A stretch of 64,000 nucleotides of DNA from NCBI RefSeq assembly GCF_000276665.1, contig NW_004955469.1:11115269-11179268 (forward strand). Reading direction: 5' to 3'. Numbering within the stretch: position 1 is the first letter of the stretch; each line of letters starts with the position of its first letter. The notes under the pieces are model-generated. The model saw only the letters and a program-made list of their open reading frames with translations, had not been told where the DNA came from and did not search any database. The DNA is from Chinchilla lanigera (Eukaryota; Chordata; Mammalia; Rodentia; Chinchillidae). The translations under genes and the position numbers were made by a program. Positions 13,266 through 25,720 of this stretch are shown one piece after another.

Positions 13266-14874
13266 CAGTCCTGAGTTTTTTTTAACTTTTGTGGCTAACT
13301 AGACTTCTCCAAAGGGCTTGCTGAAAAATGAGAATTTTTAACAGACTTTCCATAGCGCTTCAGGAGCTCAGGAATATGCACTGTTAATATTGTGGGCACC
13401 TCCTCTTCCAGCCAGGTGACCTATGCAGACAGTGTGAGACCCTTATGCAGGATGCACTTGGAGGGACCCAAGCCAACATCCAGTTCCCTGATGGGTTGAC
13501 CAGCTCCCTGCTACACTGAGGAATCCTGGAGGATTGTCAGTAATTAAGCAGGGGAGGAGAGGCTGTCAATGACAACTCAGTCTCCACAGGGGTTCCTACC
13601 CTGCCTTGTCTCTTGACCTCTCATGTTTTGAGACTTCCTACCTCTAAAACTGGCATTCAGTGAAGAGCTGCAGCTACAGAAGGAATTCTGGCTTCTTCCA
13701 ACTCCCCACGGCCCAGGCTGGCATGGGACTGTCAGCAGTGTCAATAAATTAAACTATGACGGGAGGTTTTGGAATTGGATCAGAATACACTATTTATTTA
13801 GGATGGGGTGAATCAGAAGGAAAAGGGCCTTCCTTGTCGTGTTGTGCTACTGAAATGAACAAGGCAGAGTTGCGGGGGATCAGGATGCTGAGGGCTCTGG
13901 GAGAAACAAAGGAACCCTCAACCACCCACTCACTCGCGGGCATGAAGCCAGGGCCTGAGGGAGGGCGGGCCCCACAAAGCCTGCCTTCCAACAATGCCGT
14001 CATCCCTAGAAGGGTGTGCTTGCAACATAATGGCTCTAGTTACAAATTCTATTAACTCTAATAGTTGTTCTGTGGTGAATGGATAATGCATTTAGCAGAA
14101 ATAGACTCAATCAATTTATATGAAACACATAAAACTTTCTCATTGGAATTGGCATCTGTTCTTGAATCATAGGAGCATGTGTGGAAATGGACAGTCTGTC
14201 ACCCTGACTTCTGGGCACATTAGCTGGGCCACAGGTTAATTGGGGAGATGGGCCAAACGAAGTGATGGCTCCTTAGACCAGATCCCTTCAGCTCTCACAG
14301 TCACGGAGAAGGGAATGGGAAGGACTTGGAGACTGTCTTCAAACCTTGAGCTTTTACGAACACCAGTTTCCTGCCCTCCTGTGTGTTCACACAAGCCCCT
14401 CTCACAGTAGTGTCATTACGGGAACCAGGCTTGCCGGCACACCCCAAGAGGTGAGCTGTGTGAGGTTAGCTGAACAGGCCTGAGATCTGAGGTTGCTAGT
14501 ACAACCCAACCAGGCCCAACACAGAGGCTCTGTCTCTTAGTCCAGTGCTCTTTGTGGAGTTCTGCATGCTTTTAATTGCTTTTCTCCCTGCGTGGCAAGA
14601 GATGTACACTCAGAAAATGGTAGGCCAACCTATAACTAGATAATTCAGAGGCAAATCTGTGGTTTTGGTGCCAAGATTCTGAAGTTAGAATTGTGGAACT
14701 GGGTTCTCATGTGAGCGGAGCTGATTCCCCTTGGCCTTCCCTATGTAATATCTGAGCTTTAAGGAAAGGGTATGGGGTATTGGACCCCAGAGGCCTGCTG
14801 GCCGGCACCTGAGCTTTGTGGGGAGGACAAGTGGCAGAGTCTGCAGCTCCTCACCTCTAATGCCATTCATTACC

Positions 14875-15000
14875 AGGGGAGGAGATGGAGACAGAGATAA
14901 GACAGGGAAGAAGGGGAGGATGAAGGGATAGAATAATGGGAGAGAGGGAGAAAGACAGAGGGGGAGGGAAGGAGAGAAGGAGGGAGGGAGGGAGAGAGAG
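14875..15000. repeat. Purine (GA) tract
   Basis: About 125 bp almost purely A and G on the plus strand, ending in ggagggagggagggagaga. On the ALK sense strand it is a pyrimidine tract. Mirror-symmetric parts could form triplex DNA. Confidence 0.8.
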
Positions 15001-15614
15001 TGCGCACGAGAGTGCTCTGCAGCTCTGTGATTGCATTATTCTAACCATTTGGTTAGCGTAATTGCATGTGCAAAGCTGACAAATGTAATTTCCCTGGACT
15101 TAATACTTACCCCATTTTCTCCTCCAGGTTCTTCATCTGATTAGCTAAAGTGACTCAGAGCTTCCGAGAATGCTGTGAGACTTAGGTGAACATGCTTCTC
15201 CCTGCCTGGCTGTCCCGGGGTTTCGGGCTACCTTTCCCAGAGCAGGGCAGTCAGGCCCAAAGGCTCAGGGGACATGAGGGCATTTAGCAAAGTTTGGAAG
15301 CTTTGTGAGTAACCGTTTTCAAAAGACCTTGTGTGACCTTTATGTGTCTGGGAGCTGCTCTGAGACCTGCCTGGACGAGAGGTGAAATGCCACTAGCCAC
15401 CCTGTTCCAGCTCAGCAGAAATTGACAGCGCTGAACTTTGGAAGGAAAATTGTATTATCTTGTCTCCTTGATTCTTAGTCAAGGGGTTGGGAGTTGATTT
15501 GTTTACTGTTCATGTTGGGCTTCTTATCTGGGTCTCTTTCCCTACCTCTTTTCCTTTTTTAGTGTTTATCTCAGATTGGAGGCTTTCTTTCCTAGCTAGC
15601 AGTAGCTTAGCTGA

Positions 15615-15765
15615 ATGAAAGAATGTAGACTTTAGGTTCACATCCTGGCCCCACTCCCTACCAGTCATGGGACTCTTAAATCCCTTTACACCATTTCCTT
15701 CCTCCTTGGGATGAGAACAGAGCTACTGCCCTGAGCCCGTGGGAGGATGTGTGAAACCGCATGGT
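15615..15765 (+). mobile_element. MIR SINE
   Basis: Follows the MIR order: atgtagactttaggttcaca, tcctggccccactccctacc, catttccttcctccttggga. Confidence 0.6.
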
Positions 15766-17039
15766 CAATGTTCAGAAATGCTCCCTTCTGGCTCCATCCC
15801 CAGCCCTGTGACTTTCTCCAGGGACCGTCTCACCTAAAAGCTCCGAGCTTGACTTAAGCTTGGCCTAGCAGGCCCAGCCTGCCTGGTCACAGGCTTTTCT
15901 CCTGTGGATTAGAAGCTGCAGAACAGTGAGTACTGGTCAGCCTCAGCCATATTATCGGCATGCACAGCACTGGGCACAGCAGAGGTGCCAGGCACATGCA
16001 TTTGCTGGGTGATTATTACTGAGTGGAGGGAGCCCTGGCCTTGGCCTTTGGGAGTCTGCCTGGACTTCGCCTTCTCCAGGAGGCTCCTTTTCTCTCTGCT
16101 GCGGGTACACTGTTCTAATTCTAGCACTTGTCGAACTGCCCTCTCCTCTTTGAGAATGGGAATTCTCTGAGCTCCAGACCCGTGTCTTGTTCTTTTCAGC
16201 ATCTGAGTACAGAACCAGCCACAGAGGAAGTGTGCAAGGAGCGCAGGGGGTCCAGATGAAAGCTAGGTGAGGCCAGGGCCAGTGGGGCTGCTCTCCCTAC
16301 CATGAGGCTGAGTCCAGGGAGGAAAGACGGCCCTGTCCCTGGGAAATCCTCCCAAAGAGAACAGAGATACCCTAACCTGCACACACAGTATAGGGATCTA
16401 CAGTGACATGGGGCTAGGGACCTAAAACATGATGGAGTGTTGCCTCCTACCACTAAGACACAGCATGGGGAGGGTATGCGTGGCCTGGCCCAACTTCTCC
16501 ATTACCTAAAGTGCTTCTCGATGTGGCACTAGGTTCCTGAATGTAGAGGCTCCTTATTCAGTCTCCCAGAGCCTTCCCGAGAAACATCAGGTAGCTGGTG
16601 TATATCCCAAGGCTGCCCAGGGGCTTAGTTGGCTCAGTGTCCTTTCTTTTGAGTAGGAGTGGCCCAGAAGGGGGGCAGAACCCTGATCTGTAGCCACTTG
16701 CTCAGGTGTCCCTTCGAGGGCAGAGGGGGTCAGGGAATAGGGGTGAAGTTACTCAGTAGAGGGCTGAATTTCAGCTGGAGTCGTCTCTAGCCCGCAAGCA
16801 GCTGCTTGCTTCTAATTCTATTTGGAGGTGGTGAGGGAGTCATCACCGCTTTTGAGCCGCTCTGTGATTTCATTAGTTTGAGTGGCCATTGGGCAGGCCC
16901 TTATCGATTAGCCTTTTAGGGACAGTGGGAATTATGTGGCAATAAACCCAGACTCCGGCAGGGTGCATGGCTGTTTCCTAAATGCTGGCCGCAGGGCTGC
17001 CGGCTGCTGACATCTGAGATCCCAGCTCAAGCTTCCAGC

Positions 17040-17125
17040 CGCCCACCAGTCAATCAATAGTTGTTTCTGGAGTCCCTGCTATGTAATCAGGGCCAGTGCT
17101 TATGCTGGGGGATGGGGATTTACCA
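17040..17125 (+). mobile_element. L2 3'-end fragment
   Basis: gtccctgctatgtaatcagg, then ccagtgcttatgctggggga: resembles the 'cctactatgtgccaggcact' block of L2 3' ends. Confidence 0.45.
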
Positions 17126-18502
17126 TCAGGTTTTTCTTAGCTCACTCAGAAGGGATATTTGGCCTCTTCCTTGAATTTTTATATTTGTAAATTTCCTGAA
17201 TTTATCACAAGAAGGTAGTAGTTGGCCAAGGGCCATGGAGTAAGTGGAGGTGAATCATTGGGGTTGGTGACAGGAAGGGACTCTGGATAGAAAGTTAGAA
17301 GGCTGCGCCCCTCAGGTTGGATGTTTCATGAATCACCCATGAAACAGAGCTGGCAGTTCTGTGGCGGGGATCCTTGTATGGAGAAGTGGAAGGATTCTAG
17401 AGGCGGGTTCTGGTTAGGGTGAAGGGGAAGAGGAAAGGGGTAGAGTGAGAAAAGCAACTAATTCTTTGCATTGGATGGGCAGCTGGAATGAGGCAGGCAG
17501 GAATCAGGAAGGGGTGAATGTCAGTATTGAGGGAGCTTTTCAAGGGACAGGAAAACTCCTCCAAAGACTAAACAAACAAACTGGGCTAGGAAGTGAGAGC
17601 CAGAAACGTTGGTGGCAAAGCATCTAGCTTTTAAAAAATACTTTGTACCAAACAGGTTTTACACTGTGAGTAGAAATTAGAGACGTCCTTCATCTGTCTT
17701 TATTTTAATAAAGACTTACTTTATAGGAAAAAGTAGTGTGAGTGGACTGCTCCCTGTACACCTCTCATGTCTGAAGAAGCCTCGCGTGTCCAGGCACCAG
17801 GGCCCCCTAGGGGAGCCCTTTGGCTTGCTGCAGTAGGGCTAGGAGGTCTTGACTGGTTCTTCTGGGGAGGGGGTAGGTTTGGAGATGGATTGTAGGAGCT
17901 TTCTCTTGACAGGAAGAGTAGCTGAGAAGTCACACCTATGGTTTATAGCCAGAGACTGAAGAAGTCTGTGTTTAAAGCAGCAGGAGCCTCCTAATGAATC
18001 TCCCCCGCTAGGGTTTGCAGATCACAACTACTCTGATGGGGATCCAGCTCTGGGGAAGTGCGTTGAACTGAACTCGCCTGTGATGTGGTGGCCCACTATA
18101 AAGCAACAGATAGCCTTGTCCTTGGCCTCAACCTTCTTTATGAGGAGAGGAAAACTGATAGTAAGATTTGCTTTCTTTGATAAGTGGGGATTTCAAGGAA
18201 GTAGCTTGAGAAAGGATTAGCAGTGTTGTTCTCCTGTTTGTGTGGATTCTGGGCTTTCTTAGGTGTAGGGGGAACTTGTTCCTTTGCACAGTTTCCAGTA
18301 GATTCCAGTGCTTGGACAATGTGAGAGTCATAAGGCTTCCTCTTGGGACCCCATAGCCAGAAAACAGGTGATAGTCTTCCTAAAGTTGACCATTTAAGTC
18401 TTTATGCGCAGCTCCCCACTGCAGTTACAGCACGTATCTTTCTTCTGCCTTGTACACCAAGAAACCACATGGCTTAAGTTTGTGAACTGAACTCTTTCTT
18501 AC

Positions 18503-18631
18503 CTGTAGGGTTGAAGACAGGCAAATGCCTTGGTCTGCTGTCCAAGGATTTGGGCTCCTTGTTTGTGTTCCTCTCAAATAGATTTCTTGATTTGGGTTCT
18601 TCACTCTGGGGCATCTTGTCCTCCCCACCGA
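18503..18631 (-). CDS. ALK: ALK exon 11 (linker between MAM2 and glycine-rich region)
   Basis: The exon is 129 bp, with acceptor TTCTCTATTCCAG and donor CTACAG|GTAAGA. It starts TC to finish I638 and ends with G, the first base of codon 681. The translation contains GGEDK, PKSRNLFERN, NKEPK and PVFNPT, aligning without gaps to human 638-680. Conservation is patchy here: about 17 of 43 residues differ (for example I644M, L645P, P660T, Q673H, D678N), while the block PKSRNLFERN is unchanged. That is expected for a flexible linker outside the folded MAM2 domain. N678-P-T is not a usable sequon because of the proline. Exon 12, which should start VHWLF, lies beyond base 1 of the window. Confidence 0.96.
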
Positions 18632-18942
<311 letters not shown>

Positions 18943-19794
18943 TCACCACTGATGGCCTGGCTCAGAACTTCAGTTTTATCAGCCTTACCCAACGGGAGGG
19001 CCATAGCCAAAGGACAACAGGCGACCTCTCCCCGACTTCTCTAGCACAGAGCACCTCCCTTTCTGAAGCACTACTCCATCCCGAGGCCTTAAAACCAATT
19101 TAAAATTTAGGGCCTGAGACGAGGACTCTGTCATAACCCAAGGAGGCCTCTTTCTTTGCTTTGTGGGTGAACAGGGTAGGCACACCTCATGTGGGGAGCT
19201 TGACGTTCAGCTTGTGCTTATCGACAGGGCTGAGGTCATTACTGAAGATTAAAATGCTTCTGCATCAGCTGGTAAAGACCTGCTGTCCTCTGAGTGCTCC
19301 CTGCTCCGTGCTTCAGACGATCAGATTCCTTCTCCGGTTTCCCTTGAGTTTCCATATTAGCCAGCAACCAAAGGGTCTCTGGCATCCTGGCTTTTGTCCA
19401 GCATCAGGTGCAGTTTCCCAATTAGTTGTTAAATATTAAATGATTCAACTATTACCTCTGGAGTGTTTGTAACTAACCTAGGGCCATAAAGCACTAGCAG
19501 CAATGCCCTGAGGTAATGCTTCTTTGAGTTCTTTCATAGCTTTGGAGAGCCAGTTGCTAACACTGTGGCTGGGGAAAGCTTAGAGTGAGATAAACCGAAA
19601 AATATCTTTGGTTCATTTGTTTTCTGAGGAATCACTGTCCTGGAAAGCTATCAGTCAAGCAGCTCTTTCCTGTGATAAAGCAAGAATGTCCTGAGACACC
19701 AAAAACCTTTCCCAGTCTTCAGAAGTTTGTTCCAGAAAGATCTGAGGACTAGTGCGCAGTCTCTGGTGTGGATGTTAAAACACTGAGAGGGAAG

Positions 19795-20195
19795 CCAGGC
19801 CCATCAATTGGTGACTAGCTAGAGAACATGTGGTATAAAGCAATAAATAAGAAGGGAGCAAGAGACATGCTATAAAATAGATGGATCTCAGAAACATTAT
19901 GCTAAGTTCAAGAAGGCAGACAGTAAGTTAAAGAGCTTGTTGCGAAGGATTCTGTGCATAGGAAACATCTAGAATGGCAGATCTGCAGAGACAGAAAACA
20001 GATTAATGGTTGCCTGGGGCTGGGAACAGGAATAATATTGAATGCAAACAAGCACGAGGGTTCTTTTTGGGGTGATAGAAATGTTCTAAAATTGGATTGT
20101 AGTACTCTTTGTACAATTCTATAAATTTGCTAAAAGTCATTGACTTGTGTACTTAAAATGGTATGTAAATTATAGCTTGCTAAAGCTGTTAGGAA
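19795..20195 (+). mobile_element. L1 3'-end remnant
   Basis: Diagnostic order of the 3' end of ancient L1s: cccatcaattggtga, aacattatgctaagttcaag, ttaatggttgcctggggctg, gttctttttggggtgataga, gttctaaaattggattgtag, aatggtatgtaaattatag. Truncated at its 5' end, no coding capacity. Confidence 0.88.
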
Positions 20196-20199
20196 AACA

Positions 20200-20360
20200 G
20201 GAGATAGAGACAGACAGAGAAATGGAGAGATAGAGAGACAGGGACAGCCAGGCCAGAGGACAGCTGGACAGGGACAATCAGAGACACACAGACAAGCGAC
20301 AGAGAGAGACAGAGAGACAGACAGAGAGAGATAGGCAGGGAGAGACTGGAGAGCAGACAG
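20200..20360. repeat. GA/GACA-rich tract abutting the L1 tail
   Basis: Interrupted (GAGA)n and (GACA)n directly after the L1 3' end; probably expanded from its tail. Read on the minus strand it gives Ser/Leu/Cys-rich open frames that are not genes. Confidence 0.8.
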
Positions 20361-21217
20361 CACGAGGAAAGCCGAGCACCGGTGGGACCGACAGTGTGAA
20401 AAAGGCAGGGCAAGGAGAGGACAAAGATGAGAAGAAACGGCCTGTCTGTGGAGGGAGGCCAGGGCACAGCAGCCCTGTGAGGGGAAGGAGCCTGTGCTCA
20501 CGTCGATTTGCATCAAAGGAACAAAGCTTTAGCGGGTGAGCAGACTGGACCCCGGGCGGAAAGGCCCGATGCCGCCACAAGCAGACGGCCCCGGTCACGG
20601 CATAGAAAGGACAGACACCGCTCTGGAGGAAAGCAAGCCTTGAAGTCAAAACTGAACTCTTCTCTGAGCAGCAGCTTTGTGATTACTCTCAACTGAACGA
20701 TTTCCCAATTCCGGGTCTTCACTCATCTTGTGAATCTGGTCACAAACAGCCCTTTTTGTCTGAAAGTCACAAGTGGGCCCACATGTGCTCTGATTAAAAG
20801 AAGAAATGCCCGAACCTGCGGTGTCCATGGTTAGCCCCCTTGGTCCCTCTCAGCCAGGGACACCATGGGGGGGGACAGAGAGAACAGATCAGCAAGGAGC
20901 AGTGGCGGCTGGCTGGGTGTGGAAGGAGGAGGTCCAGTCCTCCTCTGGGGACACTTTGGGGCTCTGGAGGAGGGTGTGTGAGCGCCGACAGCATGCAGCC
21001 ACCCACCCTCAGAGCTCAGGCCCTGAGAGGAGGTCTCATCTCCACCTGGGGGTGGCCTGGCTGCATTTCAGACCCAGCTGCTCCGTGTTGGGCCCAGCTT
21101 TAAGCCGACCAGATCTTAAGGGAAATCAGGCAGCGGCACTGCACTCAGGCTGCTCGCTGTCCAGGAGAGAGATGGCGCTGGTGTCCATCAGAGCAGAATA
21201 AGTAGAAGAGGTGAGTG

Positions 21218-21297
21218 CTATTTATCCAGGCTGACCTGGAACTCGTAAGCCTCCTGCTTCAGCCTCCTGAGTTGTGTGGGCCACTGTGCCACGCTCG
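21218..21297 (-). mobile_element. B1 SINE fragment
   Basis: Reversed B1: ccaggctgacctggaactcg, then cctgcttcagcctcctgagt and ccactgtgccacgct. Confidence 0.75.
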
Positions 21298-21900
21298 AAA
21301 TCAACTTTGAAGCTGGGGTAGCACTCCGGGATTTGGGCGTGGGGTGGACAGACTACGGTGGGGGAAGGAATTTGGGTGAAGGACAGGGCAGCAGGAACAG
21401 GGCGGGCAGGGCTTGTTCTGCTCCATGGGAGGGGCGTGGAGGGAGGTGATGACTGTTGAGACTGGTGGAGGCAGTCAGAAGAGCAATTTCATCGGAAATG
21501 GGGGCTACCGTAGGCTTCCTGAAGGACAAAATCCAAGAGCTCTTTGAGGTTAAATAACGTGGGATCAGGAGCAGGATGGGGAAAAATGAAGAGAGGCAGA
21601 GACAAGGCCACATGAGAGGACTTCTGCAAATGTGGCACGCCTGCACATGCACACCATTACCGACGGGCTCCTTGAGCCTTGGCAGGGGCAGGGCCGTCTC
21701 CCTGATCTCTACAGCGGAGCACGGACCACAGGTGGGTTCTTGTTTGAGCTGTGTAACCTGGACAGAGCCCAGGCTGGGACCCTCACCTGGAAATCCAGGG
21801 CCCTAGTACTGCTCTCCTGTTTTCTTTAAAGCAGAAATAGGCATTAGGGACGTGTTTGCAAGAGAACAGGCACTTAGAGCTACTCAGAGGGGTGAGCAGA

Positions 21901-22084
21901 AAGTGCATCAGTGCATACACCTGTAATTCCAGCTACTCATGAGGCTGAGGCAGGAGGATCTCAAGTTCGAGGTCATTCTGGGCAATTTAGCAAGACTCTC
22001 TCAAAACAAAATTTAAGAAGAGTGGAAGAAATAGCTCAGCACTCCCTGGGTTCAATTCTAGAACCCCCAACAAAGAAACAAAAA
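21901..22084 (+). mobile_element. B1-ID dimeric SINE
   Basis: Forward B1 part (tacacctgtaattccagct, actcatgaggctgaggcagg) joined to an ID part (gaagaaatagctcagcact, then gggttcaattctagaaccc). It ends in an A-rich tail (aacaaagaaacaaaaag). Confidence 0.87.
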
Positions 22085-25000
22085 GCCAGGTTCCTACGTG
22101 GAAGTGTCATGAAGGCGGGCGAGGGCCCCTGGCAGCCTACCCTCCTCATTCTTCACCCCAGGTTATTCTCTCCTAAGGTGTTGTCCACTGGCAAAGGGCC
22201 AGGTAGGTATGGCGCTGCTACAGTGCTGAGCTGCAGCAGTGCACCTTCCAGGAGGACCTGAGGAGCACAGCAAGGCAACGCTTGTGGCTCAGGGCAGGAA
22301 GAAAACCCCTGCCGCCCCCTCCAGGGGCCGTGCCTCCCCCTCCATCTGCCTTCACCCTTTATTACTTAGAGACGAAAGCTGCAAAGTTCTCAACAGCCAC
22401 TGGGCCTCTTAGCATGGGTGGGATGACGTAAGCCAGGGCTGGTCTCTGAATAGAAGAGTTTCTGAAGTGTTCTGCGAGGCGATGGCAGTGGCAGCTGCTG
22501 TTTAAAAGCATTGGTTTGACGCTGGGAATTGCACATATTTTGAGTCAGGAAGACTCATAACAATCATGGAAGACTCACTCCCATGGCACAGTGAACCCAT
22601 GACGCTGCCTCTGTCCACCCAGGGGCCACCACTTCCTCAATGTGCCCCACTGAGAGGCTCAGGGAAGGGGCAGGTGGGATGGAGATGGGCCACAGCAGGG
22701 TGTGCAGAGGACAAGGGTGCAGCAGAGCCAGTCTGGGAATGGGATCTGGCGTAGTGGGTGATGTGGGGGGTCCAGTAGGACCAGCCCAGGGGTTCCTTTT
22801 CTATGGCGCACTGGCCAAGAGATCAGGTGGCCACCAGGCCCAAGTAGATTTAAGGTTCTCTACTTTGGGTGGTTCCTAGTCCCTTCACCTTAGGGGAAGA
22901 GGTTGGTCCTGGCTCCGCTTACCTTCTCCCTGCTGGAGATGGGTCAGGCTTCCTCACAACTCTGAGTCTGGCCCAGCCACTCTTTACTGCTGAGTTTCCC
23001 AAAGGTGCAGACATCAAGCTACTCTCCAGAGTCAGCTATGGCATCAGCTTGGGTTCTAGTACCTACCGGGTGGCCTAGTCATTTTGGGACTAAGAGAAGG
23101 TTGTAACAGGCACCAGGTGACGGGCACTTTGGGACTGAGGGAAAGCAAGGTCCATGTCACATTATTGCCAAGACTGCAGGGGCCAGAGTTCTAACAAACA
23201 TAGAAGCTGCTCTGCTTCCACAACCTGAAAGCTTTTGCTATGGATGGAGAAAGGAAGCAGAGTTCCCAAGGCTAGAAGAGTCTTCTTCTCCTCTCTGTAG
23301 GCAACATGGCCAAAGTGAAGGCAGAGTGAGCTATTTGGGTTCCTCCTACACCCTCACTGATCTGTGCTGTCCGAGCACATGATAGGTGAACCTCCTCTTT
23401 CCTGAGCAGTGGAAAGTTTTCTCCCTTCCCCTTGACATACCTGCTTAGCTCTTTTGGCATCTCCAAAGTGAATATTTCTGATTGCATAGGTAATCATTGC
23501 TTTCCCTCATTTTTTGTTGCCAGAAGGGTTGAAAGCTTGTTGTTAAACAGACTTGGCTAGAGATCTTGGTTGGAGCCTGGCTTTGCATAAAGAATGCATC
23601 TGCTTTGACTATCTTGCTCAGCTTTACAGAGCAGCCTGTTGAAAATTGGCCCCAGGGGGATTTTGGGAGGTGGCCATTTGGGCAGTGGGCCAAGTTTAGA
23701 GGGGCAGCTTTATAACTGGGTGCCTCCCAGACTCCCTGGACAGATCTCTGCCTAGGAAGTGTGGAGGCTGCTCACACACAGCTCAGAAAATGTACCCTCT
23801 CATTCAGGCGATGGACTGCTAATGCACAGTGAGTAGAAGGCCTGACTTGCCACCCTTCCAGCCTGTGGGATTGACAAACCTAATTAAAGTCACTTAATGG
23901 TTTTAAGTAGCTGACAGAAAGGTGTGTCTTAGTGTGGACTGAGGGAATAGCGATGCTTTGGAGAGAGCAGGAAAGAAGGGCAGGGTGGGGTTAAGGGCAT
24001 TTAAAGGATGGACACCACGGATTCTTGGATTCTCGGATTCCTCCACTGGCCATTTAGTGAGCTTGGAAAAAGGGAGTGTTCTGCATCTCACAGCTGGGGT
24101 TTGTCTGAGATCTCGTTGCTTAGGATAGAACTGGCAGATACTGCTGAAAAAAAGCACTTTCTTCAAGTTCTTACTGCATAGTTGATTTGCTCGGCCAAAT
24201 CGTCTAAAATGGACTGTCACAAGCCTCGAGTTGCAGTATGCATTTCTATTAGAATAATGTATGTGATGAAAAAGCCCTGCCACATCCGTCCTATTATCTG
24301 CGTAATTGGCTTCAGTTGCTGGCTCCAGAGGAGGGGCTGAAGGACATGTCTGGATTCCTCGGGCTAGCCTTGCTTGAGTTGGATGCAGTCAGGGGTGGAC
24401 ACGTGTGTCTTGACTCTGCGAGCCTTTGGCTCCTGCATAATAAGTAGGAACAGGCCATGTTCAAGGTCAGACTCAGGTTATGGGGAGCAACTCCCACCCC
24501 ACTCAGTGCCTCTCTCAGAAGTAATTGACCACCCCCTGACTCAGTTTCCCCTCTGGGCTCAGCACTAAAAGCCTGTGGAAAAGATAATACAGAGCATCCA
24601 GGGCCGCAAAGGACACAAAGATCTTTCATGGTGAGCCTGGCTTCACGAAGGAGTCCTTCTTGAAAAAAGAGAGAAAATGTGTTTTCAGGTAGGCTGAACA
24701 GGCATGGAGAATCACTCAAACCATTCCACTTTCTTGGGCTGAGGCTTCTAAGCACCAGCTTTTTATGACTACTTTCGGGGGCTCAAAAGTTCTCAGCTCC
24801 CTCATGCGTCCTGGCATGTCATACCTTGGAAAAGCCTGAACAAGGAGGGTCCAGACTGCAGGAGTGGTGGGAACCCATCTGTAGCAAGATCTGCTTTGCT
24901 CTTGCATTCTTTCAATACGTATCAGGGTTATTGCATTCTAGTGGGGCCCAGGCCTCAGGTGCAAAGGCTAAAGAGAGGAGAACCTTGCTTTCCAGAGCCC

Positions 25001-25190
25001 TGCTGCAGTAGGGGAGGTGCCAGTGCACAAAAATATCTGACCCCACAGGCTTGAATGTGCCAAGTCTCTGGCTGTGAGGAGAGACTGAAGAATGGCAGGA
25101 ACCTCTTGGGAGGATCATTTGGTTTGGCAAGTTATATCATTTCATATCAAGAAGTAACAAAGGCAAGAAGAGGACTCAGGTCTCACCTTC

Positions 25191-25280
25191 CCAGGCCATG
25201 TTTTCTGCCATTTCTTGCAGAACCACCCCACTTGTTTCATCTCACCTGGCTTCATACATACTCTACACAGGGGCTGTGGA
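25191..25280 (-). repeat. Arm 1 of 90-bp inverted duplication
   Basis: The reverse complement of this stretch matches 26672-26762 at about 90% by eye. Shared blocks include gtggttctgcaag and tggcagaaaacatggcctgg. The arms are 1.39 kb apart. Family not recognised. Confidence 0.85.
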
Positions 25281-25606
25281 GGACTATCTGGAGGTAGAAG
25301 GTGAACATCTATTCTTCCTAGAGACTGGGCTGTCTGCTCATTTCTCAGGACACACAGACATGCCATTGGCCCCTCCTCTCTGTGTTAGCTTGTGGCTTGC
25401 AGAGCTAAAATGATCCTAGAGATGACAGCCGGGCAAGTCACTGAAACTTTGTGGATGCCATCTTGATTTTTAGAAATCTGTGTAACATGAGTATCTTCAC
25501 GTTAGAAACTTTTCTTTAGTGTGAAAAAAATCTACTTCACTGTTCCTGTTTCACCTTTTATTACAAGGCAGTGTTAGAAATTACATATTGTCCTGTGCCT
25601 TGGACT

Positions 25607-25720
25607 AAAGATTATTGAGCCCCTGTTCTGTGTCAGTCACTGGTGCCGGCAGCTAGGTGTGCAGTGATGATGAGGTGTGGACCTTGCCCTTGAAGATTTC
25701 AATTCATCATCTAATGAATA
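25607..25720 (+). mobile_element. L2 3'-end fragment
   Basis: ttgagcccctgttctgtgtc, agtcactggtgccggcagct, then gtggaccttgcccttgaaga: the usual L2 3' block. Confidence 0.6.

Larger units (their letters stand above)
1..18502 (-). other. ALK: ALK intron 11, 3'-proximal part missing
   Basis: The donor GTAAGA is at 18502-18497; the acceptor lies outside the window. The first 18 kb hold SINEs at 973-2519, 3045-3129, 9651-9768, 11411-11598 and 13181-13265, a Tigger MITE at 11145-11342, MIR and L2 pieces, and a purine tract at 14875-15000. I see nothing I can name in 1-960, 3145-5400, 5800-9640 (apart from short low-complexity runs) or 15770-17000. The stretch 2550-5160 is AT-rich and may be decayed LINE sequence, without a diagnostic motif. 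No exon-like conserved reading frame was recognised. Confidence 0.85.

Noticed and set aside
20130..20649. Long overlapping minus-strand frames rich in Ser, Leu and Cys
   Set aside because: They are translations of the GA/GACA simple repeat and neighbouring DNA; stop codons are avoided by composition.
24312..24755. 147-residue minus-strand frame, the longest of the non-exonic frames
   Set aside because: No domain, no codon-level conservation signal I can judge, and it contains low-complexity Ser/Pro text; a frame of this length is expected by chance in 64 kb.
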